Below are positions 1 to 5,724 of a stretch of DNA of 21,563 nt, piece by piece. Location of the stretch: positions 1-21,563 of the forward strand of contig JAAYTY010000112.1 of NCBI GenBank assembly GCA_012523605.1. Reading direction: 5' to 3'. The first letter of the stretch is position 1, and every line of letters starts with the position of its first letter. This DNA comes from Candidatus Fermentibacterota bacterium. GTDB lineage: Bacteria; Fermentibacterota; Fermentibacteria; Fermentibacterales; Fermentibacteraceae. The notes below the pieces were generated by a model. The model saw only the letters and a list, made by a program, of their open reading frames with translations, was not told the origin of the DNA and made no database searches. Made by a program: the position numbers and the translations under genes.

Positions 1-260
1 CGGGGGACTTCGCGAGCGAGGCGCGATGAGGAGACTCCGGGCTGCGGCTGCGGCTCGGCATGAGCGGAACCGGCGCCCGGGAGCCGCCCGTCGCCGTGGC
101 CCCGGGGATTCCGGCGCCGAATGGGGCAGAACGCATATCCCTGGAGAAACGGCCGCCAAGGCGCTTCCGGGCTTCCGTGGCGTCGTTCGGAACAGGCCGT
201 CCCGGAACAGATCACTGCGTCAGCGATAAGTAGAAACCGACGGCGCCTAGAGTGCGGGCT
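1..260. other. Stretch with no recognisable gene
   Basis: This is the region downstream of the RiPP operon, up to the window edge. I see no convincing coding sequence, tRNA or other RNA. An Arg/Ala-rich reading frame on the plus strand (26-229) looks like compositional noise. A minus-strand frame running from a GTG at 215 to the window edge has no ribosome binding site and no recognisable domain. A transporter or a further peptide gene of the cassette could lie beyond the edge. Confidence 0.5.
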
Positions 261-269
261 CTAGAGCCC
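256..269. other. Perfect 14-bp palindrome over the precursor stop codon
   Basis: GGGCTCTAGAGCCC is perfectly self-complementary and contains the TAG stop codon of the peptide gene. An overlapping alternative hairpin, CTAGAG / TGCGGG / CTCTAG, occupies 247-264. The operon ends here, so an RNA 3'-end hairpin is possible. No T-run follows on the minus strand, so it is not a textbook intrinsic terminator. A protein-binding palindrome is an alternative. Confidence 0.4.
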
Positions 270-458
270 TTCGCCGATGATCTCGGGGTTGATGAGGGTG
301 TCGGAACTCTTCAGCACTGAATCGCCTCTGCTGCACTGTATCGGCGTCTGGTTGGGAGTACCGCCTGTGCTGCATGCAGCTGACCAGCCCGCGGCCGCCG
401 CGGTGTACACGTCCAGCAGGATGGGCTTTTCATAGCGGTCAGGAAAAATGTCTGACAT
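261..458 (-). CDS. Putative RiPP precursor peptide (65 aa)
   Basis: This is the last gene of the radical SAM cassette, 26 nt after the peptidase gene, and is the probable substrate of the enzymes encoded before it. Start choice is firm: GGAGG lies 4 nt before ATG at 458. The N-terminus (MSDIFPDRYEKPILLD) is a charged leader with Y9-E-K-P12-I-L14, matching the YxxPxL-type motif by which PqqD-like/RRE domains bind leaders. It is followed by an Ala-rich stretch (residues 20-23), GWSAAC with C29, a Gly/Thr/Pro/Asn segment, C42, then an acidic, Ile-containing tail. There is no hydrophobic signal sequence. The two Cys, W25 and Ser/Thr residues are candidate modification sites. The role as precursor is inferred from size, position, leader motif and neighbours; I recognise no exact family, although it would occupy the ScmA position of a SynChlorMet-type cassette. 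The cleavage site is unknown; the Ala-rich stretch is one possibility. Confidence 0.75.
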   Translation of the reverse strand: MSDIFPDRYEKPILLDVYTAAAAGWSAACSTGGTPNQTPIQCSRGDSVLKSSDTLINPEIIGEGL

Positions 459-484
459 AGGTCCTCCGAATCCTTTCCAATTAT

Positions 485-868
485 TCACTTTGTGATGCGC
501 AGAAGCAACCTGGCGGCCAGGACCGCTACTCTGAACGGAACCATCCCGAATATGGCACGGTTCCCGGGCACCCTTCTCCACCTTCCCGAGCGGAGGACCT
601 CCACCCCGGCGAGCACGGTGCGGGGAACGAGCCTGGCGGAATCGGGCCCCGAATAGTCGCCGGCCGAATGGAGGAGCCTGGGGAAGCCCCGGCTCCTCGT
701 GTACCTCACGAACCTGTGGATGAAGGGGCGCCCGCCGTCCTCGAGAACAACGATCTCCCCGGGCTCGAGGGAGGAAGCGTCGGTTTCTACGGCTCTCACC
801 AACTCGCCGGGGAGCAGTGAGGGCCACATGGACATGCCTCGTACGATTCCGTAGAAGCTACGGTTCAT
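485..868 (-). CDS. S26-type signal peptidase-like protein (127 aa)
   Basis: This is a small serine peptidase-like protein, probably the leader-removing or processing protease of the RiPP cassette. The S26 landmarks are in order: nucleophile box G11-M-S13-M-W-P16 (GxSMxP), then FIH51RF, then SAG70D71 with further Asp residues downstream. The H51-R52 pair sits where E. coli-type enzymes have the catalytic Lys, so it resembles the SipW/archaeal/ER subtype, which uses His. At 127 residues it is about the catalytic core only. There is no clear N-terminal membrane anchor; the C-terminus (about 105-127) is hydrophobic with basic residues and could associate with the membrane. The start ATG (866-868) overlaps the kinase-like gene's TGA as ATGA, indicating translational coupling; longer upstream starts would run through the kinase gene. 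An S24-like fold is the alternative. Its link to the precursor is inferred from position. Confidence 0.72.
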   Translation of the reverse strand: MNRSFYGIVRGMSMWPSLLPGELVRAVETDASSLEPGEIVVLEDGGRPFIHRFVRYTRSRGFPRLLHSAGDYSGPDSARLVPRTVLAGVEVLRSGRWRRVPGNRAIFGMVPFRVAVLAARLLLRITK

Positions 869-1386
869 CCCAGCAGGCAGTCCCTCACCGCAGCGGGCTC
901 GTCCCCGAGGGAGAACCTCAGCACACCCGCTCCGGCGTACAGCAGGGCTTCCCGCAAACCTTCCGCCGCCGCCGCCCTGGCCTCCGTATCGAGATACCTC
1001 ATCACCAGCACCTGTGACTGCCGCATGGCTCGGTAGAACGCGTAACCCGTGTCCAGCAGGGGAATCTTCAGCAGGCTTCCGAATTCGAGGAAGAAGAACC
1101 CCGACAATCCCTCGACATCGGGCCTCGACGGCGATTCCGGCCGGAAGGAGCCGCAGGGCATGGCGCGGAGGACTCCGTCGGTCCCCCGGCTGATGATCGT
1201 CACGTCGTCGCCGATCAGTGTTCCGCCTGCCTCTTCGAGCTTTCCGGAGATGGTGGATTTGCCGCCTCCGGATCTCGCCATGAATACGAAGGCTCTTCCG
1301 TCGAACGCCACGCACGAGGCGTGAAGGACGGCCCCCCTGCCGAGGACCGCGAGGGTCTCCACCTTAAGTAGAGGCTTGTTCGGCAA
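865..1386 (-). CDS. HprK-like P-loop kinase-related protein (173 aa)
   Basis: This protein resembles the C-terminal catalytic domain of HPr kinase/phosphorylase. It has a Walker A loop A-R-S-G-G-G-K43-S-T, followed about 15 residues later by G-D60-D61, the acidic pair typical of HprK-related enzymes. It lacks the full-length N-terminal domain of true HprK and no PTS gene is nearby, so HPr is an unlikely substrate. HprK-like proteins occur in several RiPP clusters, and in some lasso-peptide clusters phosphorylate the peptide, so peptide phosphorylation is a reasonable guess. In a SynChlorMet-type cassette it would match ScmC. Start: TTG at 1386 has GAGGAG just upstream and overlaps the preceding radical SAM gene by 23 nt; a GTG at 1362, immediately after that gene's TAA, is the alternative. 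It overlaps the following peptidase gene by 4 nt. The P-loop is clear; substrate and activity are unknown. Confidence 0.7.
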   Translation of the reverse strand: MPNKPLLKVETLAVLGRGAVLHASCVAFDGRAFVFMARSGGGKSTISGKLEEAGGTLIGDDVTIISRGTDGVLRAMPCGSFRPESPSRPDVEGLSGFFFLEFGSLLKIPLLDTGYAFYRAMRQSQVLVMRYLDTEARAAAAEGLREALLYAGAGVLRFSLGDEPAAVRDCLLG

Positions 1387-2452
1387 TTCTCCTCGATTCC
1401 GGGAAGAGCCCCGCGCTCCACGCCTCGGCGCAGAGCCGGTCGGGGGCTCCGAAGCTCCCCGTTCTCTGATAGCTCTGCATCGCGCAGTGCACAACGCAGC
1501 TCTTTCCGTAGATGCAGCTTGCGCAGGGCTCGGGCCTTCGGCCGGTGAGAGCGGTTCTGAGCTCCATGAGAAGGGGATGCGAGCCCCAGATCCTCCCCAG
1601 GGCGCCCTTCTCCGTCAGGCGCCCCATCGAGAGCTCCGGCCTCGTGAACGCTATTCCGCAGAACGAGGCGGTGCCGTCCGGAAGGACTCCGAGGATGTTG
1701 AGGATGGGGCAGGTCGGGAGGGGGACCAGCCTTGGAAGGGTGAGGAAGGCCGGGGGCACGTTCGGGATCAGGTTCCGCCCGAACCGAGTGTCCAGTCGCC
1801 TTATGAACTCGAGCGCCTCGTCCGCAGGGATCGAATCGAAGAATCCCCGCCTGCTTCTTCCGGAGCTCTCCTGGAAGTTGACGGCCAGGCTCGATGCCCC
1901 CGAGCGTTCGGCGAGACGGGCCATGGCCTCGACGGCAGGGAGGTCCGGTTCGCCTATGGTCATCACGAACTGGAAAGGCACGCCCGCCTCCCTCAGACGC
2001 CCCGCGAAGCCCATCGCGCGCGACCAGGCTCCGTCGGTCCCGCGCAGTGAGTCGTGCCGCCGGGGATCGGCCGAATCCAGACTCACCGCCACGAATGCCG
2101 GCGGCAGGGACGACCAGACATCCCACAGCCCTTCGGGCTCCAGCGTTCCGTTTGTTTCCACGACGATCCTGAGCCCACGCCCGGCCGCCTCGGCGTGGAA
2201 GGCCGGGAAATCCGTACGCAGGAGAGGCTCGCCGCCGGTGAACTTCACTCCTTCGAGGCCGAGCCGGGCCGCCTCGTCCAGAATCGAGCCCAGGTGCTCC
2301 GGCGAGATCTCGCCCGGCAGGGGGCCGCGGCACTCGAAACCGAGTCCCGAGCATTCCGGATCCACCCAGCAGTGCCCGCATCTGAGGTTGCAGTCGCCCG
2401 CCGGGTTGACATAGAGCAGCTTCAGGGGCGGGAGGACTCGCCCGTCGGTCAT
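1364..2452 (-). CDS. Radical SAM/SPASM peptide maturase (second enzyme, 362 aa)
   Basis: This enzyme reductively cleaves S-adenosylmethionine with a [4Fe-4S] cluster to start radical chemistry on a substrate, here presumably the 65-aa peptide. The N-terminal CxxxCxxC motif is C21-N-L-R-C25-G-H-C28, followed by the GGEP motif of the SAM-binding barrel. The C-terminal SPASM domain is complete: one Cys before and one after an LPDG segment, then C-x2-C-x5-C-x3-C (CASCIYGKSCVVHC), and a last Cys about 20 residues later. That is enough ligands for two auxiliary clusters. The length is normal for a peptide-modifying SPASM protein. Its ATG overlaps the previous radical SAM gene's stop (ATGA). Family members form thioether or C-C crosslinks or epimerise residues; which applies cannot be told from sequence. 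It would match ScmE or ScmF in a SynChlorMet-type cassette. Confidence 0.9.
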   Translation of the reverse strand: MTDGRVLPPLKLLYVNPAGDCNLRCGHCWVDPECSGLGFECRGPLPGEISPEHLGSILDEAARLGLEGVKFTGGEPLLRTDFPAFHAEAAGRGLRIVVETNGTLEPEGLWDVWSSLPPAFVAVSLDSADPRRHDSLRGTDGAWSRAMGFAGRLREAGVPFQFVMTIGEPDLPAVEAMARLAERSGASSLAVNFQESSGRSRRGFFDSIPADEALEFIRRLDTRFGRNLIPNVPPAFLTLPRLVPLPTCPILNILGVLPDGTASFCGIAFTRPELSMGRLTEKGALGRIWGSHPLLMELRTALTGRRPEPCASCIYGKSCVVHCAMQSYQRTGSFGAPDRLCAEAWSAGLFPESRRIAEQAST

Positions 2453-3543
2453 CGCCGGGCGCTCTCCTCAGGGCGGGATGCCTCGAAGTATCTCTTGAGG
2501 CAGCTCAGGGGATCAGGCCCCAGCGGTCCCGGAAGATTCCAGGGTATTGCGGGGCAGCCGCCGCTGCATGCATCGAAAAAGAAGCATTCCGCGCATTCCG
2601 GGTTTTCCGCGAGCGGCGCCTCGACTCTCGCCCTGAACGCCCTGGCGGCATCCGATTCCATGATGGCGGACAGCGACGAGCCGGGAAGCGATCCCAGCCT
2701 GAGCGACACGAGATGGTCGCAAGGGGCGACGCCGCCGTCGGGAAGCACGGTCACGATGTTGGCGCATCCTCCGCACGAATGTCCCTTCCGGCGATCACCC
2801 GCGCCCCTGTTGCGGCCCGACCCGAACGCGCGCGCGTCGGCGGCCATTTCGACGAGCGTCCCCGTGACGCGCCCTTTCCGGCGTTCCGCGAGCTCGAGCG
2901 CGGCCTCGCAGGATTCGCGGAAAGCCCGGGGGTCGAGAGAGAGCCCGGCCGGAAGGCAGGGCCCGGACTCGAGGAAGGGGTTGAGTATGATCCAGTCCCC
3001 CATTTCGAGCGCGAGATCGACGACTTCGGCCAGACATCCCGCGTTGAGGGTGGAGACGGTGCAGCGGAAACCGGGCCTGATCCCCTCCGCAAGGAGGCAT
3101 TCCACGCCTCCGAGAGCGGCGTCGAAGGCGCCCGAGCCCCGGACCCGGTCATGGGTTTCCGCATCGGGGCCGTCCAGGCTGACCGTCACACTGTCGAGCC
3201 TGGGACGGAAGGAGGCGAGCAAAGCGGCCTCGCGGCGTCCGATGAGAGTGGCGTTGGTATTCACGGAAAACCTAAGCGGCCTGGAGGCGACTTCGGAAAG
3301 GATCGAGGCGATGTCAGGCCGGGTGAACGGCTCGCCTCCTCCCACCGTGACAGATAGGAGCCTGGCCTCCACCAGCCTGTCCAGTATCCGGGCCCACTCG
3401 CCGGGAGCCAGCATTCCCTCCATGCCGCCGTGCGAGGATACGGTGCAGTGGGGGCAGGATAGGTTGCACTTCCCCGTGACCAGCAGGCTGGCATCCCTGG
3501 GCAGCCTGACCGGGGGCGGGCCGCCCGGCTCCTGTCCTCTCAG
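2449..3543 (-). CDS. Radical SAM/SPASM peptide maturase (first enzyme, about 364 aa)
   Basis: This is a second complete radical SAM/SPASM protein, with C26-N-L-S-C30-P-H-C33, then a GGGEP SAM motif. The SPASM region has C-GG-C before an LPDGG segment, a Cys after it, then C-x2-C-x5-C-x3-C (CAECFFFDACSGGC) and a final Cys near the C-terminus. It differs clearly in sequence from the enzyme encoded next, so the two probably do separate steps or act on different residues. The start is problematic. No ATG, GTG or TTG lies between the PqqD-like stop and the first cluster Cys. The only ATG upstream (3690) would add 49 low-complexity residues read out of frame through most of the PqqD-like gene. I chose CTG at 3543, which overlaps the PqqD-like TGA as CTGA and has GGAGG 4 nt upstream. 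Function is certain to family level only. Confidence 0.88.
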   Translation of the reverse strand: MRGQEPGGPPPVRLPRDASLLVTGKCNLSCPHCTVSSHGGMEGMLAPGEWARILDRLVEARLLSVTVGGGEPFTRPDIASILSEVASRPLRFSVNTNATLIGRREAALLASFRPRLDSVTVSLDGPDAETHDRVRGSGAFDAALGGVECLLAEGIRPGFRCTVSTLNAGCLAEVVDLALEMGDWIILNPFLESGPCLPAGLSLDPRAFRESCEAALELAERRKGRVTGTLVEMAADARAFGSGRNRGAGDRRKGHSCGGCANIVTVLPDGGVAPCDHLVSLRLGSLPGSSLSAIMESDAARAFRARVEAPLAENPECAECFFFDACSGGCPAIPWNLPGPLGPDPLSCLKRYFEASRPEESARR

Positions 3544-3803
3544 GAGTCCTCCAGCATCGAACTGGCTCTGAGTGCGGACAGGAAGTCGTCGAGATCCTCC
3601 GCCAGCCTTACCGACCCGATCTCCGGATAGCGGGCTTCCAGCTCCGATAATATTTCGTTTCTCTTCCTGCGCCTGTCTATCAGGCGGCATATGCCCCTCG
3701 CGACTCCCTCGACGAAGCGCATTTCACCGGTATCTACGTTGAACACTATTCCGCCCTCCGGCTCCTCGCGGAAGACGACGTTTCCGGGAAAGCCAAGCCC
3801 CAT
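3540..3803 (-). CDS. PqqD-like RiPP recognition protein (87 aa)
   Basis: This is a small PqqD-family protein (RiPP recognition element). Such proteins bind the leader of a precursor peptide and deliver it to the radical SAM enzyme. Residues 8-35 carry the usual pattern: a beta strand, EEPEGGIVFNVDTGEMRFVEG (typically 'll..p.g...lN..g..iw.l..G'), then a helix (GICRLIDRR) and a second helical half ending LDDFLSALRASSML. The length is typical. Start: ATG at 3803 has AGGAGG 4 nt upstream; an in-frame ATG at 3902 would include the promoter and non-conserved sequence and is rejected. It is the first gene of the six-gene operon and its stop overlaps the probable CTG start of the first radical SAM gene. 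It would match ScmD in a SynChlorMet-type cassette. Confidence 0.85.
   Translation of the reverse strand: MGLGFPGNVVFREEPEGGIVFNVDTGEMRFVEGVARGICRLIDRRRKRNEILSELEARYPEIGSVRLAEDLDDFLSALRASSMLEDS
3541..3552 (-). promoter_or_regulatory. Ribosome binding site plus CTG start of first radical SAM gene
   Basis: On the minus strand GGAGG (3552-3548) is followed by four bases and CTG (3543-3541), whose last two bases start the PqqD-like TGA. The GGAGG-to-start spacing equals that of the peptide gene and the PqqD-like gene in the same operon. This supports CTG initiation in the absence of any normal start codon. Confidence 0.5.
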
Positions 3804-3849
3804 GAAACCTCCTTTCCCGAAGCCGGGCCCCTGCATCGGCCGCATGGCG

Positions 3850-3855
3850 ATTATA
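3850..3855 (-). promoter_or_regulatory. -10 box (TATAAT) of the RiPP operon
   Basis: A perfect TATAAT lies 46 nt upstream of the PqqD-like ATG, which would give a leader of about 40 nt containing AGGAGG. No good TTGACA lies 16-18 nt upstream. The 13-bp element at 3864-3876 overlaps the spacer/-35 zone, so an activator or an alternative sigma factor may be needed. Confidence 0.5.
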
Positions 3856-3863
3856 CGGGTGCA

Positions 3864-3876
3864 GAGCATTCCGCGG
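3864..3876. repeat. 13-bp element shared with 10610-10622
   Basis: GAGCATTCCGCGG occurs in this divergent intergenic region and again in the other divergent intergenic region of the window (10610-10622). Read on the minus strand it lies 8 nt upstream of the RiPP operon's TATAAT. A shared operator is possible; a 13-mer repeat in a GC-rich 21-kb sequence can also arise by chance. Confidence 0.3.
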
Positions 3877-3885
3877 CATGGGGTC

Positions 3886-3915
3886 TGGACTCGGGGATGC
3901 ACTTCTCGACATAAT
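3886..3915 (+). promoter_or_regulatory. Candidate promoter of the plus-strand run starting at 3935
   Basis: TGGACT (3886-3891) and CATAAT (3910-3915) are separated by 18 bp. Each hexamer matches the sigma-70 consensus at only part of its positions. The start codon follows 19 bp after the -10, so the mRNA leader would be very short. Confidence 0.3.
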
Positions 3916-3934
3916 GCCCCCGGGAGGTCCAGAG

Positions 3935-4318
3935 ATGCGCATCAGTCTCGTCGCGGCTCTTTTCCTGGTTATCACGGCGGGCGGCTTAGGGCTCGACCCG
4001 TCGGACTTCACGCTGTACGGTCCCTCTCAGAACCCGCTCCATCCCGTCTTCTCGAGCGCCATGTCCTTCTCCTACACCACGGGAGGCGGCCGCTCCTTCG
4101 CGACAGGCGCCTATACGGGAACGCTCGGCTTCATGCTGCACCCCGGCCTTACCGCCGAAGTCGAGCTCGGCTATGCCAGGATCTTCGATTTCTCCGCGCC
4201 CGACGCGGGTGTCTATCTCGGCGGTGTCGGGCTGGACTGGAGACCTTCCGAGAGCCTTCTTCTCCAGTTCCACATGAGCGGCGCAGTCCAGGGCGAGGCC
4301 TTCGACAGGGAATTCTGA
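3935..4318 (+). CDS. Small exported beta-rich protein, possible outer-membrane barrel fragment (127 aa)
   Basis: No family is recognised. The N-terminus (MRISLVAALFLVITAGGLG) is a clear Sec signal peptide. The mature part alternates Gly/aromatic and small residues (SFSYTTGGG, GTLGFML, AEVELGYARI, VGLDWRP), as in outer-membrane beta-barrel strands, but about 105 residues would make only a few strands. Start: ATG at 3935 with GGGAGG 7 nt upstream; an in-frame ATG at 3878 would put the signal peptide inside the protein. It heads a plus-strand run, and its stop overlaps the probable start of the following TPR gene. Position suggests an envelope role shared with the TPR, YfiM-like and SecA genes that follow, but this is inference. 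Confidence 0.65.
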   Translation: MRISLVAALFLVITAGGLGLDPSDFTLYGPSQNPLHPVFSSAMSFSYTTGGGRSFATGAYTGTLGFMLHPGLTAEVELGYARIFDFSAPDAGVYLGGVGLDWRPSESLLLQFHMSGAVQGEAFDREF

Positions 4319-5241
4319 CGCTTCCGGTCTTGCTGCTGTCCATGTCGGCGGCGGTTGCATCGCGCCCGCCGGAAGGGGACTCCCTGCTTCGCGCCGGCAG
4401 GCTTCCCGAAGCGCTTCCCGTTCTCCTCGAAGAGTGCGCCTCCCGCCCCGGAAGACCAGGGCTTCTGTACGATGTGGCCTGGACGTTCAACAGGCTCGGA
4501 ATGCCTGACAGCGCGCTTCCCTTCGCGAGGTCGGCGTGGATGCTGGAACCCCAGAACCAGTGGTATCTCGCCGAGCTCATGCGCACGCTCTGGAATCTCG
4601 GCAGGACCGGGGAGATCCTCGAACTGCGGGCATGGCTCAGGAACGGCGGACCCGCGAGATACTACGCCGCCGCCTCCGGCGACACCGATTCTGTCCTGTG
4701 GCTCGAGAAAGCCGCGGAGAGCGGCTGTGACTCCTCCGCCGCTGATGCGTCGTTCTGGCTCTCCCTGCTGGCGTCCCGCTCAGGAGACGATCTCGAGGCT
4801 CTGGAGCTCTGCAGGGTCGCGGTTCTCGATTCGCCGGGCGACCAGTTCTACAGGGCCGCCCTGGTCGAGAGGCTGTCAAGGGCGGGAAGAATCGAGGAAG
4901 CCGCGGCCCATCTCGCCGTGCTGAGGCTCGCTTCCCCGCCCGGCCTTCCCTACTGGTCCGCCCTCGCGGCGCTCGCCGAGGCCGAGGGCGATGCCGAGAG
5001 GAGGGTATGGGCTTCGAGAAGGGCTCTCGAAACGAGATGGACCGCAGAATCGGCCGAAGGTCTCGGCTGGGCCCTGGTGGCCTCCGGAATGCAGTCCCTG
5101 AGGAGGGACGGGCCGGAGGCGGCCCTCGAGGACATCGAGGAGGCGAGGAGTCTCGCCCTCCGCGGAAGCAGGCTGGAGTCGTGCGCCGACTCCCTTCTGG
5201 GAATCATCCGTGAGTTCGAGGAAGCTGCTTCTGCTCGCTAG
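4315..5241 (+). CDS. TPR repeat protein, probably exported (about 308 aa)
   Basis: The protein is built of TPR-like helical pairs, e.g. LLRAGRLPEALPVLLEEC, LLYDVAWTFNRLGMPDSALPFA and later pairs such as RSGDDLEALELCRVAVLDSP and RLSRAGRIEEAAAHLAVL. It has an Ala/Glu/Arg-rich composition and no catalytic motif. TPRs mediate protein-protein contacts. The N-terminus is uncertain. CTG at 4315 (overlapping the upstream TGA as CTGA, with AGGG 4 nt before) gives a hydrophobic segment resembling a short signal peptide (TLPVLLLSMSAAVAS). TTG at 4330 or ATG at 4342 would truncate that segment. The C-terminus overlaps the start of the 56-aa membrane protein gene by 32 nt. It may be a periplasmic scaffold, but no specific function can be named. 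Confidence 0.7.
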   Translation: MTLPVLLLSMSAAVASRPPEGDSLLRAGRLPEALPVLLEECASRPGRPGLLYDVAWTFNRLGMPDSALPFARSAWMLEPQNQWYLAELMRTLWNLGRTGEILELRAWLRNGGPARYYAAASGDTDSVLWLEKAAESGCDSSAADASFWLSLLASRSGDDLEALELCRVAVLDSPGDQFYRAALVERLSRAGRIEEAAAHLAVLRLASPPGLPYWSALAALAEAEGDAERRVWASRRALETRWTAESAEGLGWALVASGMQSLRRDGPEAALEDIEEARSLALRGSRLESCADSLLGIIREFEEAASAR

Positions 5242-5380
5242 CGCAGCCCTTGCCGCGCTTCTGCTGGGACTGCTCCTCCCCAGGCCGCCCTGGCCCGGCG
5301 CGGGTGATCCGGGCAAGTCGAGGGACCGTCAGGTCAGCCTTCCGGAGCGGGGCGGAGCCCTCGGGAAGACCGGGCCGTGA
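5210..5380 (+). CDS. Small single-pass membrane protein (56 aa)
   Basis: The reading frame runs from GTG at 5210 to TGA at 5380 and fills the only gap between the TPR gene and the YfiM-like gene. The product begins MSSRKLLLLASAALAALLLG: basic residues followed by about 18 hydrophobic residues, then a Pro/Gly/Arg-rich polar tail. It could be a signal anchor or a signal peptide with a short secreted tail. It overlaps the TPR gene by 32 nt, and its stop overlaps the next GTG as GTGA, the coupling used across this run. The ribosome binding site is weak (GGGAA). No family is recognised. The membrane segment and tight junctions make chance unlikely, but start and function remain inference. Confidence 0.55.
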   Translation: MSSRKLLLLASAALAALLLGLLLPRPPWPGAGDPGKSRDRQVSLPERGGALGKTGP

Positions 5381-5724
5381 GCGACCTCCGTCCGTTCGAA
5401 TCCCCGAGGATGGCCCTGGCGGTCCCCGTATTGCTTATGTTCATGACCTGCTCGTGCTCGGGGCTTCTCAGGACCGACCGCCTCCTGCACCTCGCTTGGT
5501 CGTGCCATTCGTCGTGCATGGCGGGCTGGACCTTCGAAAGGTTCGGCGCCGGGGGAACCGGGGCGGAGCTTGCCGGAGCATCCGCGGCCCTGCTGGCCGG
5601 GACGGTCAAGGAGATCGGGGATGCGGCATCCGGCGGATCGGCCGATCCGTGGGACCTAGCCGCAGACTTTCTGGGTGCCGCGGCGGGAGCGTTTCTCCTG
5701 CACGCGGCGGTGACGGGGGAGTGA
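5377..5724 (+). CDS. YfiM/DUF2279-like envelope protein (115 aa)
   Basis: The pattern matches YfiM-like periplasmic (lipo)proteins. A hydrophobic N-terminal segment (about 11-24) is followed by TDRLLHLAWSCHSSCMAG (family: DK.lHf..S), then LLAGTVKEIGDAASGG (family: G..KE..D) and DPWDLAADFLGAAAGAFLL (family: s..Dl.an..G...G). The conserved Asp, His, Lys-Glu and Asp-Leu positions are present. A weak lipobox-like TCSC (27-28 region) suggests it could be lipidated, but it is not a canonical lipobox. The biochemical function of the family is not established. The GTG start at 5377 overlaps the 56-aa gene's TGA; its own TGA overlaps the secA GTG. Translation therefore seems coupled to secA. Confidence 0.65.
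   Translation: MSDLRPFESPRMALAVPVLLMFMTCSCSGLLRTDRLLHLAWSCHSSCMAGWTFERFGAGGTGAELAGASAALLAGTVKEIGDAASGGSADPWDLAADFLGAAAGAFLLHAAVTGE

Noticed and set aside
1..215. Minus-strand frame from GTG at 215 open to the window edge, with several Cys and Arg
   Set aside because: No Shine-Dalgarno sequence or recognisable motif. It could be a second peptide or downstream gene but cannot be supported from this fragment.
26..229. Plus-strand open frame of 67 codons rich in Arg and Ala
   Set aside because: Composition is that of a random frame in GC-rich DNA, with no ribosome binding site or domain.
459..827. N-terminal extension of the 65-aa peptide frame
   Set aside because: It runs antiparallel in meaning to the peptidase gene (same strand, other frame) and bypasses the strong GGAGG-ATG at 458.
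3804..3902. Longer PqqD-like start at ATG 3902
   Set aside because: The extension spans the TATAAT box, and ATG 3803 has an ideal AGGAGG. PqqD proteins are normally about 90 residues.
5391..5408. GTTCGAATCCCC, resembling a tRNA T-loop
   Set aside because: The flanking five bases do not form a T stem and no acceptor or anticodon arms can be drawn. It lies within the YfiM-like coding sequence.
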